Shown here piece after piece: positions 1 to 10,709 of a stretch of DNA of 64,000 nt (position 1 is the stretch's first letter; each line of letters opens with the position of its first letter). The stretch is from NCBI GenBank assembly GCA_037349105.1, contig JAYJMM010000026.1, forward strand, positions 62,001 to 126,000, written 5' to 3'. The notes beneath the pieces are model-generated. The model worked only from the letters and a program-made list of their open reading frames with translations. It was not told where the DNA came from and ran no database searches. Made by a program: the position numbers and the translations under genes. Source of the stretch: Limnomonas spitsbergensis (taxonomy: Eukaryota; Chlorophyta; Chlorophyceae; Chlamydomonadales).

Positions 1-65
1 GAACCTCTCAATGCTGGTATTCCCAACCCGTACACACTCGTACTCCCTGCCAACAGTGATATCTC

Positions 66-791
66 TCATAACACCATCAATTTCTTTTTTATCTTCAGCT
101 TAGTGCTGCTGACAAATGATACAACACCCACATCACCGTTAGCCAGCCCTATATATTTTTGGTTGCGGGTGATCATGATAGGACAGCCAACAACAAGAGA
201 CAGTTTGGTGGGCAGATCAGAAGTCTTAGTCAGACGACTCTTCAGTTTTTCCTGGTCAGCAACAGAGAGCAGATGCATTTTAGACAGTTCATCTTTAGCA
301 GTCAGGGTGATAATTTCATAAGGCGCATAGAATTTCCTTACCTGGGTGTCATCGTACGAATCAACAAGTTCATAGGTGGGGGCTATAATCACATCATCAC
401 GCCCAATGTCAGGGATTTCACCTTCAGGGAGGATCCTGTCATGCAGTATTTTAAAGGCCGAAGAGGCCAGATCAGCAGCAGTTGGGGCATTTAAGCGAAG
501 GAAGTTTAACAGGGAGACAAAGGGGGCCTAGGAGGGGTCAGATTGCCTGTGGTTTGCAGTGAAGGTGAACAGATTAAACATGCGCCACATCAACCACTTC
601 GTTGGCTGATGCGGACATGCATGTACGTCACGACACTTCTTACAAACTGCTGGCAGCTGATGAATGTCACCTGTGAGGATAACAAGTTTGCCACCAAAGG
701 GGAGGGAGGCAGATGACTCAGCACAACATTCAAGGCAGCGGTTATGGATTTTTTGAAGCATTTCAGCTTGCAGCATTCGGTATGCATGAGT
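66..791 (-). pseudogene. PIF1-like DNA helicase, C-terminal fragment with one internal stop
   Basis: One reading frame runs from 791 down to a stop at 66-68, broken only by an in-frame TAG at 528-530. The upstream half holds GGKLVILTGDIHQLPAV, the Walker-B/motif III pattern of PIF1-family helicases, at about 695-645, followed by a motif IV-like NHRQ. The downstream half holds GCPIMITRNQ...GLANGDVGVV at about 188-120, the C-terminal motif typical of PIF1 and of Helitron helicases. The Walker A half is absent: the frame meets a stop at 792-794 and tandem repeats follow. PIF1 proteins are 5'-3' DNA helicases. This piece cannot be active. A Helitron or other transposon origin is possible, but no Rep domain or Helitron terminus is visible. 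Confidence 0.75.
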
Positions 792-854
792 TCAGGGCGA
801 CGATGAGGATCAACAGAGATCCGAGGACAGGGTTGGCGCGTCCGCGGCGACGGG

Positions 855-974
855 GGACTAGCATTATGGAGGATGGGATGGGATGACGGGGGATGGGATG
901 ACTGGGGAAAGGGGGGACTAGCATTGTGGGGGATGGGATGGGATGACGGAGGATGGGATGACTGAGGAAAGACG
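855..974. repeat. 60-bp tandem duplication, G-rich
   Basis: Two 60-bp units share the phrase GACTAGCATT (the CTAGCAT core begins at 858 and 918). Each is built from shorter GGATGGGATGAC motifs. It lies directly upstream of the truncated helicase fragment. No gene is seen between 792 and 1607. Confidence 0.8.
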
Positions 975-1123
975 GAGGATTGGGGACGAGGACAGGGGAA
1001 CAGACGGGGTAGCACGGATGGAGGACTGGGTAACAGACGGTATTGAGTTGCGCTTAAGAAGCACTTCTTGATTCCTGGGAGGAATAGCTGGCCTTTATGC
1101 GCTTCGTGTGGCGGGAAATTTCA

Positions 1124-1235
1124 TACTGATTTAAAATCCCCGCAACTTCGACTGCAACGCTCGATTACGACGACGTTGGTACTGATTTAAATTTCCCGCA
1201 ACTTCGACAGCAGCGCCCGATTACGACGACGATGG
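1124..1235. repeat. 56-bp imperfect tandem duplication
   Basis: Two units start with TACTGATTTAAA at 1124 and 1180 and continue through a shared CGCAACTTCGAC...CGATTACGACGACG core with a few substitutions. Confidence 0.75.
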
Positions 1236-1499
1236 CGACTTCAGATTCCTCGCGTTCCGACACTGGAGACGTGTGAAAGTGTGAATATTTGAACTCAGCT
1301 GTCAGCGGTAACCGACCTCGCCGACCTGGCAGGGTCTTTCTGACTCGCTGACTCACTGTTTTCTTTCGCTGTTCCACTCAATCAGTTACGAGGGTTAGAA
1401 GCAGCCCATTACACCTGCGATGGAGAGGCTACAACATTCCTGCGAGGCTGTGGCGACGATTTGGCACCTGTGACGCCTGGTCGGTTGCCTGTCGGTTTG

Positions 1500-1591
1500 T
1501 ACGGGTCGAAAAATGGGCTCTTTAATCTAGTATGATGCCGTACGCGACGATATGTACGGGAGAATTGTACGGGTCAAAATATGGGCTCTTG
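1500..1591. repeat. Direct repeat pair beside the truncated retroelement start
   Basis: A phrase of about 23 bp (TACGGGTC...ATGGGCTCTT) occurs at 1500-1522 and again at 1568-1591, 17 bp before retroelement homology begins at 1608. It may mark the insertion or breakage point, but no partner at the far end was found. Confidence 0.5.
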
Positions 1592-1607
1592 AATAATAGA
1601 CCGGGGC

Positions 1608-2411
1608 AACGAGAGGCTGACATCGTTGTCCTTCGCCACTATGCCCATGGGTCCAGACGACCACCGTGGTGAGGCCAGTAGGGGCAGGCAGGAGAGAAAG
1701 GCTGTGACAGCTGCTCCCAAGCTGCAGTACTTTCGGAGCGACAGGAGCAATCTGGAGCAATGTGTGGGACTTATGGTCAAAGGCAAAGTTCTGGTGGCTC
1801 AGAAAGCCCTCATGGACTCAGCGTGCTCATGCCACGTTATCACTGTCAACATCGCTGAACAGTTAGTCGCCATGTGGGCTGAGCTGATCCGTACGGATGA
1901 GAAAATCCGTACCACAGACAATGCAGGGGCAGATTTGTATGGCGTGCTCTTCATTTATGTCGTGTACGGATACGGTGGGCCCAATGCCATTATGGAGCCC
2001 ACAGTGGTCAGAGTCGTTAAGACGCCACCCGACGCGTATGAACACTTGGTAGGGAACCTGGAGTTCCTCAAGTACAACGGGGTATTTGAGGCAGCAGGCA
2101 GGCTGACCTTACGCCCCAGAGAGGGTCCCCAGAAGGCACGAGGGTTAAGGGACCTCACGCTGCCATCCCCAGAAGGGGGCATCCCCAGAAGGGGGGTACC
2201 AGGCAGCAGCGGTAGCCTGGGCCGGAATCCAGTGTGGATTTTTGCGGAACAAGAGGGGTGGCTTGCGGCCAGTATTGAAGAAGAACATGAACCACTCTTA
2301 CAGCATGCCATGGCAACACGCGCAGGTGTCGCCATGAGGGCTGGACAAGAGGTGGGACAGAGCCGCGGGAGAGCCGCAGATGCAGGTAGAAGCAGCCGTG
2401 GGGGTCCATAG
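1608..2411 (+). pseudogene. Retroelement copy 1: aspartic protease region, 5'-truncated
   Basis: The frame opens at 1608 inside the family's pre-protease region and reads through the protease core. The active-site-like motif ALMDSACSCHVI starts near 1808, followed by the conserved run TTDNAGADLYG. Retropepsins normally use DTG or DSG; this family reads DSA or DTA. The later motif EHLVGNLEFLKY may be the hydrophobic-hydrophobic-Gly motif. The frame ends at TAG 2409-2411, where copy 2 (20953-23442) has CAG in the same context, so the stop looks like a nonsense change. The protein would mature the Gag polyprotein. The same block is found at 6850-7060, 8857-9400, 21600-21950 and 41220-41570, which makes the family assignment solid even though the copy is dead. 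Confidence 0.75.
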
Positions 2412-4040
2412 GAGGTCCATTCAAGGCCACACCAGCACAATCAGGTGCAGGCTGGGGCCGCAACAGCCGCGCATATGGAAGGCAAGGAGGCAGCAAAGGC
2501 TGCTGCATCACAGCAGAGCCGAGCAGCAGCAAGGGCAGTGACCGCTGCTGCAGTATCAGAGGATACGCACAGGGCACGCCAGGCAGCGGCAATGCCCAAG
2601 GCAGAGAAGGAGGTTATCAGGAGATGCTTGGCAGCAAGCCCAGGCCACCCATGCGTCTTGTGCGGGACGCCATGCCAGCACTCACCAGAAGAGTGCGAGC
2701 TGAGAATACTAGCACTGACTCAGCACAGGGACCATGCGGAAGCCCCGGTGGCCTCGCCAGCAGCAACGCCGAGGGTGGCCTTCGGCGCGGCTGCAGCAGG
2801 GAGAGCTGCCATCTCGGGACCAACGCTGCGCTCGGAGGTGCGAGTGCCCAGCAGAGGCGAGAGGGCCAATGAGGAGCAGCTGCCCAGGCCGCAGCAAGAA
2901 GGGAGCCAAAGCAGGCGCATTGCGGAGACACCGCCAGCTGTGGCTGGATCGAGCGCACAAACGCAAGAGGCCAAGGGTGGCGATGGGGGAGTCACCCCAG
3001 AAGCAGGAGGCGAAGGGCGGGGAGCAACAGGGCAGTGCGGTAACGCGGACCGCGGCCAGGGAGAGCCTGGCAGCGAGGACGAGGAGGAAGAGGAAAGCGA
3101 TGAGGAGAGGGCCCAGGAGGCAAAGCCTAGCAGAAAATCCAGGGAAACGGACAGGCTGTGCAGCCAGGTGCAGACCTGCAGAAAGATCTAAAATGGAAGG
3201 AAGAGCAATTGTACCGCCAGGCGGTGGCCTCAGTTGAATACATGCGCCTGCAGCAGGCCAGGTGGACAAGCATCCAGGATGCCAATGAGCGGCTCACCGA
3301 GGTGCAGCAGCAGTACGTCTTGCGCGCAGATCAGCTGCGAGAGCTGTACAAGGTTATCGGAGATCAGCAAGCGGGGCAGCCGCTGAACCAAGGGAACCCA
3401 CTCCCGGTCCCTGTAGACCAGGAGTTTGCAGCATGTATCCAAGAAATATTCCGTCATGCATCTCCTTGGGAGAACACGGACGAGGAAAGCGATCATCCCT
3501 GTCAAGGTGAGCAGCAAGGAGCAGAGGAAAAGGACCCTGGTCAGAAAGGACCAGTGGACGATGACATGGCCAGGGGGGCCAGTGAGGAGGCGCGCGCGCA
3601 GCGAATGGGGACAGCTCTCGCGGCTGCAAAAAGGGGCCAGGAGCCCAGAGAGCGCAGCAGGAGCGCGCAGAGGACCCACGGTGGGGAGCGCCACGGGGTG
3701 GTACCTACGCCCGAGGCTACGACCCAGCGGTCATACCACGCTGCCAGATCACACAACATGCCTGACGAACAGGGCAGGGGCAGGAGGCAGCGGTCGGCCA
3801 GCAGGGAGCGCAGGAGCCAGCCCAGAGGCAGGTCCCAGGAGCGAGGCCCTGGGGGCCAAGCCAAGGCACACAGGCGAGAAGAGAAAGAGCAGGACAGGAG
3901 GAGGGCCTCCGGCCAGAGTCCGCCGGGCAGGGCCCAGACAGGGCGAGGCTGGACTGGAGGACGACAGAGCGTCCTCGGACCCCACAATGGGGAGTATGAT
4001 TCAAGTGCTTGAAGCCGGGGCACTACGCAAATGCGTGCCC
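2412..4040 (+). pseudogene. Retroelement copy 1: second Cys/His knuckle, coiled coil and third CCHC
   Basis: The protease frame continues in phase after the TAG at 2409. It contains CVLCGTPCQHSPEEC, a C-X2-C-X5-H-X4-C knuckle, then a basic and acidic linker, and ends at 3189-3191. After a frameshift near 3175 the homologous coiled coil continues from 3158 to 4012 (heptad-like EEQLYRQAVASVEYMRLQQ and following). A third knuckle survives at about 3995-4035 as FKCLKPGHYANAC, but the codon expected for its first Cys reads TGA and TAG follows it. The same order is seen in copies at 7061-8817 and 39308-40735. Function is unknown; a nucleic-acid-binding, self-assembling Gag-like part is my inference. 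Confidence 0.65.
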
Positions 4041-4056
4041 ATAGCAAGGGGATGCC

Positions 4057-5600
4057 TTGCAGGCAGGCGAGAGCAGCCGCCTTGATCGGCTGCGAGCACC
4101 AGCAGGCCCAGAACGGGGCTTGGGGGCCAGGGGGCCTGGCAGCAGCCAGGAAGCCTCAGAAGAGCGCATGCGGCATGTCTATGAGGCGGCCCATGGGATC
4201 TCGTACGCAGACTGGAGGGAGCAGCATGCTGCAGCTGGACCAAGCACGATGCCGGGCCCGCCAGAATGGCCGGGGCCAGCAGAGCAGTCAGAGGGTCCCA
4301 GATGGGCAGGTCAAGGGGGGCACATTTGCCTGATGTCTATCCACGGGGGATATGACCAGGACGCATGCACGGCCCAGGTTGAGAGAAACCAGGTGGCAGA
4401 AGTGTATGTGGCCTTCCAGGGGGTGCCAGAGGGGCAGGTGGCCCAGCAAAAGCACCACTGGAAGATGGCGGTTGAATCACTGGCAATGAACCATTACGGT
4501 ACTGTGCCAGCAGGGTCAACCAGACATATAGAACATGCAGTTGGGTTCCTGAGGGACCTCCAGCATAGGGGGTGCCCGGCCCCGTGTGAGGGGTGGCCCA
4601 ACATGTTCCAGATATTCCTGGAAAACGAGTGGGCGGACTACCATGTCCAGATGGATGAGATTGATAGAATGGCGTGGGAGGAAATGCACCCGCACGAAGT
4701 AGAAAAGTGGGAAGCCAGTTCCAATGGGAACAACTCCGATTCCGCGGATAGAGACTCAGAGCCTTGGGGCGATACGCCAGTGCAAAAGGAGGAGTCTGCC
4801 TTGATCTGTCCAGGTACCCCGGAGGGTCAAAGCGACACAGAAAGCGGGGCAGCGGGAGCAGCCGCCAAGACCCTGGATCCACTCAGCGTGCAGGTTCGCC
4901 GCCCAAGGGTCAGGGGGGCCGCAGCAATGAGCCGAGAGGAGGATACAGCGGGGCCCGTCAGGACAGATTGCAGCGATCAAGGGGTACATCCGGCCCGACA
5001 CGGTGATGGCAGAATACATGCAGAGGGAGTGGGCACACCCCATCTATGCATACTGCGCTCATGAGCTGGTGGGCCTTGTGATCAGAGAAGGCATCACAGC
5101 AGTGGATGCAACCGACATGGCACGCCCAGAAGTACCTGACAGCGCGCGCACAAAGGGAGTGTGACAAGGCGCGCTGCCAGGGTTCATGTGCACGCCGTGG
5201 GCGGAGGACTGCGTCCATCAGTTGATGGAGCACCCCGGCCTGAGAGACCACGCCTTCTACGTACCCGTGCAAGCCATAGCCGCAGGAGGGCACGGGATGG
5301 GCGATGGGTCGGCGGTAGGAAGCTATGGCGGTGCATGGCTGTGCCACTACGGCATGCCCAGGCGATGCGAGGTCACAATTGAGGCGGCAATCCTCATTCC
5401 CAGGGTGGTCGCGGGCCAAGCTGTACCATGAGGAGTGGCTCCTGGGGAGGCCAGAGCAGCCATCCCGGTGCAGCAGCTGGTATCGTACTGGAAGCAAGCA
5501 ACGAGCCTAGCCTCAGGAGCCAGCGGGGAGATGCAGGGCGCAGGCCCATGCCAAGCAGCCCAGCGGCCAGCGAGCAGCCAAGGCCAACCAGGAGTCTAGA
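4057..5600 (+). pseudogene. Retroelement copy 1: N-terminal part of the X region, frameshifted
   Basis: The frame 4057-5064 contains the X-region start (GGHICLM at about 4318) and a conserved block including AMNHYGT, FLRDLQHRGCPAPC and ICPGTPEGQ. The same block is in the X ORF at 12690 and in copy 3 at 38815-39172. From about 4980 the homology jumps to other frames (GYIRPDT, HPIYAYC, AFYVPVQA) and runs to about 5600 with stops at 5162 and near 5429. No known domain is recognised. At 5600-5610 it joins another copy through the direct repeat AGGAGTCTAG. Confidence 0.6.
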
Positions 5601-5609
5601 TCCAGGAGT

Positions 5610-7060
5610 CTAGCCAGAGGAGACAGTGGAGGCGTTTGCCCACAGGGTCCTATCCACAGGAGATGCTGCAGATCTCCAAGGATGCAGTGGACCACTTCGG
5701 CAGTAGGCACTCGGTGGCGCACATGTTCTACGAAGGGCTGCCAGGGGACATCAGGACCAAGCTGAGCGCGTTTGTCATCACAATGCCAGACTACCTGAGC
5801 ATGACGGATGAGGAGCAGTTTGTAGTGCTGACGCGGCATGTGCTGCTGTGGGAAAGGTTTGCCCTGGAGATGGGGGATCTGACTACCATGGACGCCAGGC
5901 AGGGACCAGGGGAACACCCGCACAGAGGCCAGGCGGAGCAGCCAGCGGGGCGAGACAGGCCAGGCCAGTGGAAGGCCAGGTCGAGGCCGGAGGGGCCGAC
6001 AACCTCAGCAGGCCAAGTCGTCACCCAGCCAGCCAGTCAGGAAGGCAAGGCCAAGGGGGTCACATGGGCAGATCAAACAGCCGCGATAACCACCAGCACA
6101 CAAGGAGCTGGGGGCGCGCCCAAAGCGTGCTTCATGTGCGGTAGCCTGGAGCACCTGGCCAGGGACTGTAGGACGCCTAGGGCCAGAGACGAACGCAGAC
6201 CAGCGCCGCTGGCCACGGATATCGCTACGGGGCAGGCCAGGCCGCCGCCACAGCAGTACCCGCAGCCGCCACAGCCATACCCGCAGCCACCAAGGCCACA
6301 GGGGCAGCCAGCAGGCTGGCCCTATGACAGGAACCAGAGCAGCCGGCAGTTCCCAAGGCAGAGACAAGGTCAGGCAGCGCATAGCCAGCAGGCGGCACAC
6401 CTGTCTCACCTGACTGGTCCTTCAGCGCAGTATGAGCCAGGGGGATGGCACCAGACGGTTGCAGAAATGCTGAGCGAGTCAGTGGCATTGATGACCCAAG
6501 TAGGGCTGGCGCCCAGGCCAGAGGATTACAAACAAGCAGCACACAACGCTAGGCCCAAGTCTTTCCAACCCGCGTCTAGCAGTGAGGAGGAACCCGGACA
6601 GCTCATTGTCGAGCACACCTCAAGAAAGGGAGCTAACAGACTTGCTCTGCGTAAACTGGCTGACGGATTGTGTGATGTCCGCGCGCAGGTGCTGCACTTG
6701 AACGAAAGGATCACGGCGCTGGCATACACCACCATGCCAATGGGACCAACGGAAGCCCACGGTGAGGCCAACAGGGGCAGCAGAGGGCGAACGGTGCTGG
6801 TCAGGCCCAGGCTGCAGTACTTCAGAAACGACAGGAGTAACATTCGGCAGTGTGTGGGGCTCATGGTCAAAGGACAGGTGCTGGTGCCAAGATGGCACTA
6901 ATGGACACGGCATGCTCCTGCCACGTCATCACAGTGAACATCGCTGAGCAGCTGGTGGCCATGGGGGCCGAGCTAGTCCTGACAGATGAAAAGATCAGGA
7001 CCACTGACAATGCGGGTGCGGATCAAAGGTTTGGAGCAAAGAGGACCAGGAACTGGCACC
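5610..7060 (+). pseudogene. Retroelement copy 1b: capsid-like region, CCHC knuckle, aspartic protease
   Basis: Homology starts abruptly at about 5610 inside the capsid-like region (the block equivalent to KPEETVEAFAHRVLST) and continues through DHFGSRHSVAHMFYEG. A perfect CCHC nucleocapsid knuckle, CFMCGSLEHLARDC, lies at 6128-6169, followed by Pro/Gln-rich sequence and the protease. A one-base insertion near 6887 shifts the frame just before ALMDTACSCHVI. The protease homology then ends early, at about 7020, after TTDNAGAD. It is a different subfamily from copies 1-3 (MDTA instead of MDSA). Its role would be assembly and maturation of a Ty3/Gypsy-like particle. Confidence 0.75.
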
Positions 7061-8817
7061 CCAGTGTGCCATGGTGACCCACGCAGATGCAGCCCATGGG
7101 CAGTCAACGGTGGTGGCCGCAACACGCGTCACGCGCCTGCCAGAAGCAAAGGAGCCAGCAGAGGGCCTGCGGGGTGCCGCCCAGACAAAGGCGGCAGACA
7201 ACCGCGGGGCAAGACCCGTCGGAGCGCTGCCGTGGAAGAGAAGGGAGGAGGCTACCCCACCAGCGAATCCAGGTACTGGGCAAGCATGCTGGGCCGCTGC
7301 CCAGCACCACCCAGCGACAGTCAGCCATGACGGTACCAAGGACGCTAAGAGCCGGCCCGACCACCTGGAGGAGGGCGAAGCCAGCCCAGTGGTGCCCAAG
7401 GTGATGCAGAGGAGAAGGCACGGGCAGCCATGGGTCAGGAGCCGGGCATCAGAAGGGAGGTCGGGCGACTCCTAAGAAATTCCCCAACACCCCGTGCACG
7501 TACTGCGACAGGCTCAGCGACCACACGGAAAAGGAATGCGAGGAGCGGCTAGGGGCCCTGCTCGCCGCAAGCAGGGCAAGCATGAAGGCAGAGTGTGCTT
7601 ACGGCGCGGCCAGGACAAGAGGATCGGCGGGCTGGAACGCCGGGTGCTGGTGCTCACCAAGGCTCGCCAACACAGGGACAAGCAACAGATCTTGCACCTG
7701 GAGGCATCCATTGCCTTCCTCAAGATGCAGCAGGCCAAGTGGCGCGCAAGCGGGGCAGACGAAAAGATGACCAGCATGGTGTGGATCGAGTGTGATGCAC
7801 TGATCAAGGAGGTCAATGGGCTCAAGCTCAGGTACACCAAGACGTGGAGGAGTGCGGAAGAGACCGGAGAGCAGCACCAGACGGGCCCTAGCAGCGATCG
7901 ACATCATCCATGGAGCGGGGCAAGCAGCCCGGCCAGAGGGGCTGCCCAGCTGCAGCTGGACGAACATCAGGAGGAAGAGGCGACCGGAGCCGCGCCAAAC
8001 ACCGGCGAAGGAACACTCAGCACCAGGCCAAAGGACGACACAGTGCAGCAGCTCCTGGACACACTTGAATACCCCAACATGTGGGAGGCACTGGAGGACC
8101 ACAGGCTCGGCCAGAAAGACAGCGGCGACAGAATCAGCGGGAGGTGGCTGATTGCCCCAAGGTCCCCGCCAGAGGCAGCCCCAGCCCAGCAGCAAGGAGA
8201 CCAGGCCGCAGCCCGGACAACTCCAGCAGAAAGGACATGAGCAGACCAACCAGCGCCGAGGGGGGACGCCGCTCCAGGGAGTGGAGCCCCGAGCGCCGCG
8301 ACGGCTGCCAAGAAGGAAGGGCCGCCAGCGCAGAGGTGCAGCGCCGCGGGACCCAGAAGGAGAAGGCGCCGGAGGTCAGACAGGGCATAGGCCAAGGGAC
8401 CCGGCCCACAGCCCGAGTGGCGAGCGCAGGCCACAGGGCAGGCCCCAGAGCACCAGCAGAGAGCGCAGGATGCCAGGCAGGCCCCAGAGCCCCAGCAGGG
8501 AGCACATGACCTAGGAGCGCATGATCCAGTGGAGGCCACATGACGGACAAGCCCAGGGCAGGGGCGAGGCTGCAGCTTATCAGACGGGCTCATGCTACAC
8601 CTGTGGAGAGAAGGGGCGCTTTGCCCACGAGTGCAGCCGAGGCCAGGGGAGGACCCGACAGCAGGTCAGCAGAGGAGGCGACTGGCCGCAAGCCCATGAG
8701 GCAGAAAGGCCGAGCAATGCCAGACCAGGGGAGGCAGTAGGCGGCTGCGATCACCGTAACCTCCGCGACATGTTCGAGGGTCAGCCCGTCAGTCCCTCCA
8801 TGGGGGAACAAGGATAG
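7061..8817 (+). pseudogene. Retroelement copy 1b: C-X2-C-X5-H-X4-C knuckle, coiled coil, decayed CCHC
   Basis: After the shortened protease the copy keeps the family order in shifting frames. The knuckle CTYCDRLSDHTEKEC is at 7495-7539, overlapping the start of frame 7494-8240. A coiled coil follows (LERRVLVLTKARQHRDKQQ and KMQQAKWRASGADEKM), matching the coil of copy 1 although the residues differ widely. Near 8590 the third knuckle reads CYTCGEKGRFAHEC, where the zinc-binding His is Arg. The long divergence with preserved order suggests selection on this layout in the past. The copy ends at about 8817 against a reversed copy. Confidence 0.6.
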
Positions 8818-8819
8818 CC

Positions 8820-10700
8820 GACCTGCGGCCTCCAGGACCCCCCGTACTTTAGGTACTCAGGGTTCCCGACCAGGTGCTCGTATGCGTCTGGGGGCGTCTT
8901 GACCACCCTGACCACCGGCTTTTCTATTACTGCGTTCGGGCTTCCGTACCCGTACACCACGTAGATGAACAGGATCCCATGCAAGACTGCGCCCGCATTG
9001 TCGGTGGTCCTCATTTTTCAGAACCAGCTTGGCCCCCATGGCCACTAGCTGTTCGGCAATATTGACAGTAATGACATGAGAGGAGCAGGCAGTGTCTATA
9101 AGCGCCTTTTGGGCCACTAGCACCCTGCCCTTGACCATGAGCCTTACACATGGCCCGTGGTTACTCCTGTCCTTCCTTATATACTGCAGCCTGGGGGTGA
9201 TGGTCACCGTGCGCCCCCGACCACTCATGCTGGGCTCACCGCGGTCTTCAGTTGGTCCCATAGGCATGGTAGTGTGTGCCAAAGCCGTGATCCTCTCGTT
9301 CAGATACAGCAACTGCGTGCGGACATCACACAACCCGGCAGCCAGCCGGCGTAAGGCAAGTCTCTTGGCCCCCTTCCTGGAAGCGTGTTCAATAACGAGT
9401 GGTTCGGGTTCCTCTTCGCTGCTAGACGAGGGTCTGAAGGACCGGGGTCTGGCGTTGTGCGCCGCCTGCTTGTATGCCTCTGGCCTGGATGCCAACCCAA
9501 CTTGCGTCATCAATGTGACCGACTCGCTCAGCATCTCGACAACCGTCTGGTGCCACCCTTCTGGTTCCGCTAGTTCTGAAGGGCCGGTGAGCTGGGACAT
9601 GTGGGCCGCTTGCAGGCCATGCCCCGCCTGTCCCTGCCGCTGTCTTGGGAACTGCCTGCTGCCTTGATTCTTGTCATAGGGTCTGCCTGCTGCCTGTCCT
9701 TGCGGCTTCGGCGGCAGCGGGTACGGCTGCTGTGGTGGCTTGGCCTGTCCCGTAGCGATGTCCGTAGCTAGGGGTGCTGGGCGGCGCTCATCCCTGGCCA
9801 TGGGCGTCATGTAGTCCTTGCCAGGTGTTCCAGGCTGCCACATTGGAAGCACGCCTTGGGAGCGCCCCCAGTTCCATGGGTGCTGGTGGTCAGAGCGGCT
9901 GCTTGGTCCGCCCATGTGACTCCCTTGGCTCTTCCTTCCTGCCTGGCAGGCTGGGTGCTGTTCTGGCCGGTGGCGACTCCTGGCCCGTCCGGCCTCAACC
10001 TTGCCTCCCACTGGCCTGGCCTATCCCTTCTGCCACGCCCTGCCTGCAGCTCCCCCTGGCTCCTCTGCTGTTGCTCTCCTGGCCCTTGCCTGGAGTCCAT
10101 GGCGGTCAGGTCCCCCATTTCCAAGGCGAACATTCCCCACAGTAGCACCTGCCGCATCAGCACTGCAACCTGCTCCTCATCCGTCATGCTCAGGTAGTCC
10201 GGCACGGTGATGACAAACGCGCTCATCTTGGCCCTGACGGCCCCATGCAGCCCCTCATAGAACATGTGCGCCACCGAGTGCCGTCTGCCGAAGTGGTCAA
10301 CGGTATCTCTGGAGATCTGCAGCAGCTCTGCCGTGGACTGGACACTATGGGCAAACGCCTCCACTGTCTCTTCTTGCTTGACCTCAGGGTCCAGGGTGGT
10401 CCTGACTCCTAGCTTGAGGTTGGAGACCGCTGCTCTCTCGTCTGAGGTTGGTTTGCCCACCTTCTTCTTCACCACCCTGATCCACAGGGTAAACAAGGAC
10501 ACCTCGCACGGCGGTCCTACCTCCGGGGGCGACCACGCCCTCTTGATCATCTCGACCTCCCGGGTGGCCCTGTCACCCTGAGGTGCTGACCTTATGGCGA
10601 CCACCAGCGGGTCCATGCTGGCTGGCTTGTCGTTCCCCATGTCGATCAGGGACCGCACCAGCAGGGCCATGGCTGAGGGGGGACTGGCATGACCCTGCAA
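8820..10700 (-). pseudogene. Retroelement copy 4: capsid-like region, CCHC, aspartic protease
   Basis: Reading the minus strand from 10700, a capsid-like frame runs to 9807 and carries the first half of a knuckle, CFQCGSLEHLAR. A frameshift near 9815 moves the sequence to frame 10011-8857 (MARDERRPAP and the Pro-rich stretch). The protease motif ALIDTACSSHVI follows, and a second frameshift near 9014 leads to the tail AYEHLVGNPEYLKYGG. It belongs to the same subfamily as copy 1b, which lies head-on against it at 8817-8820. Two frameshifts make it non-functional. Confidence 0.75.
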
Positions 10701-10709
10701 TCTCCCCGG

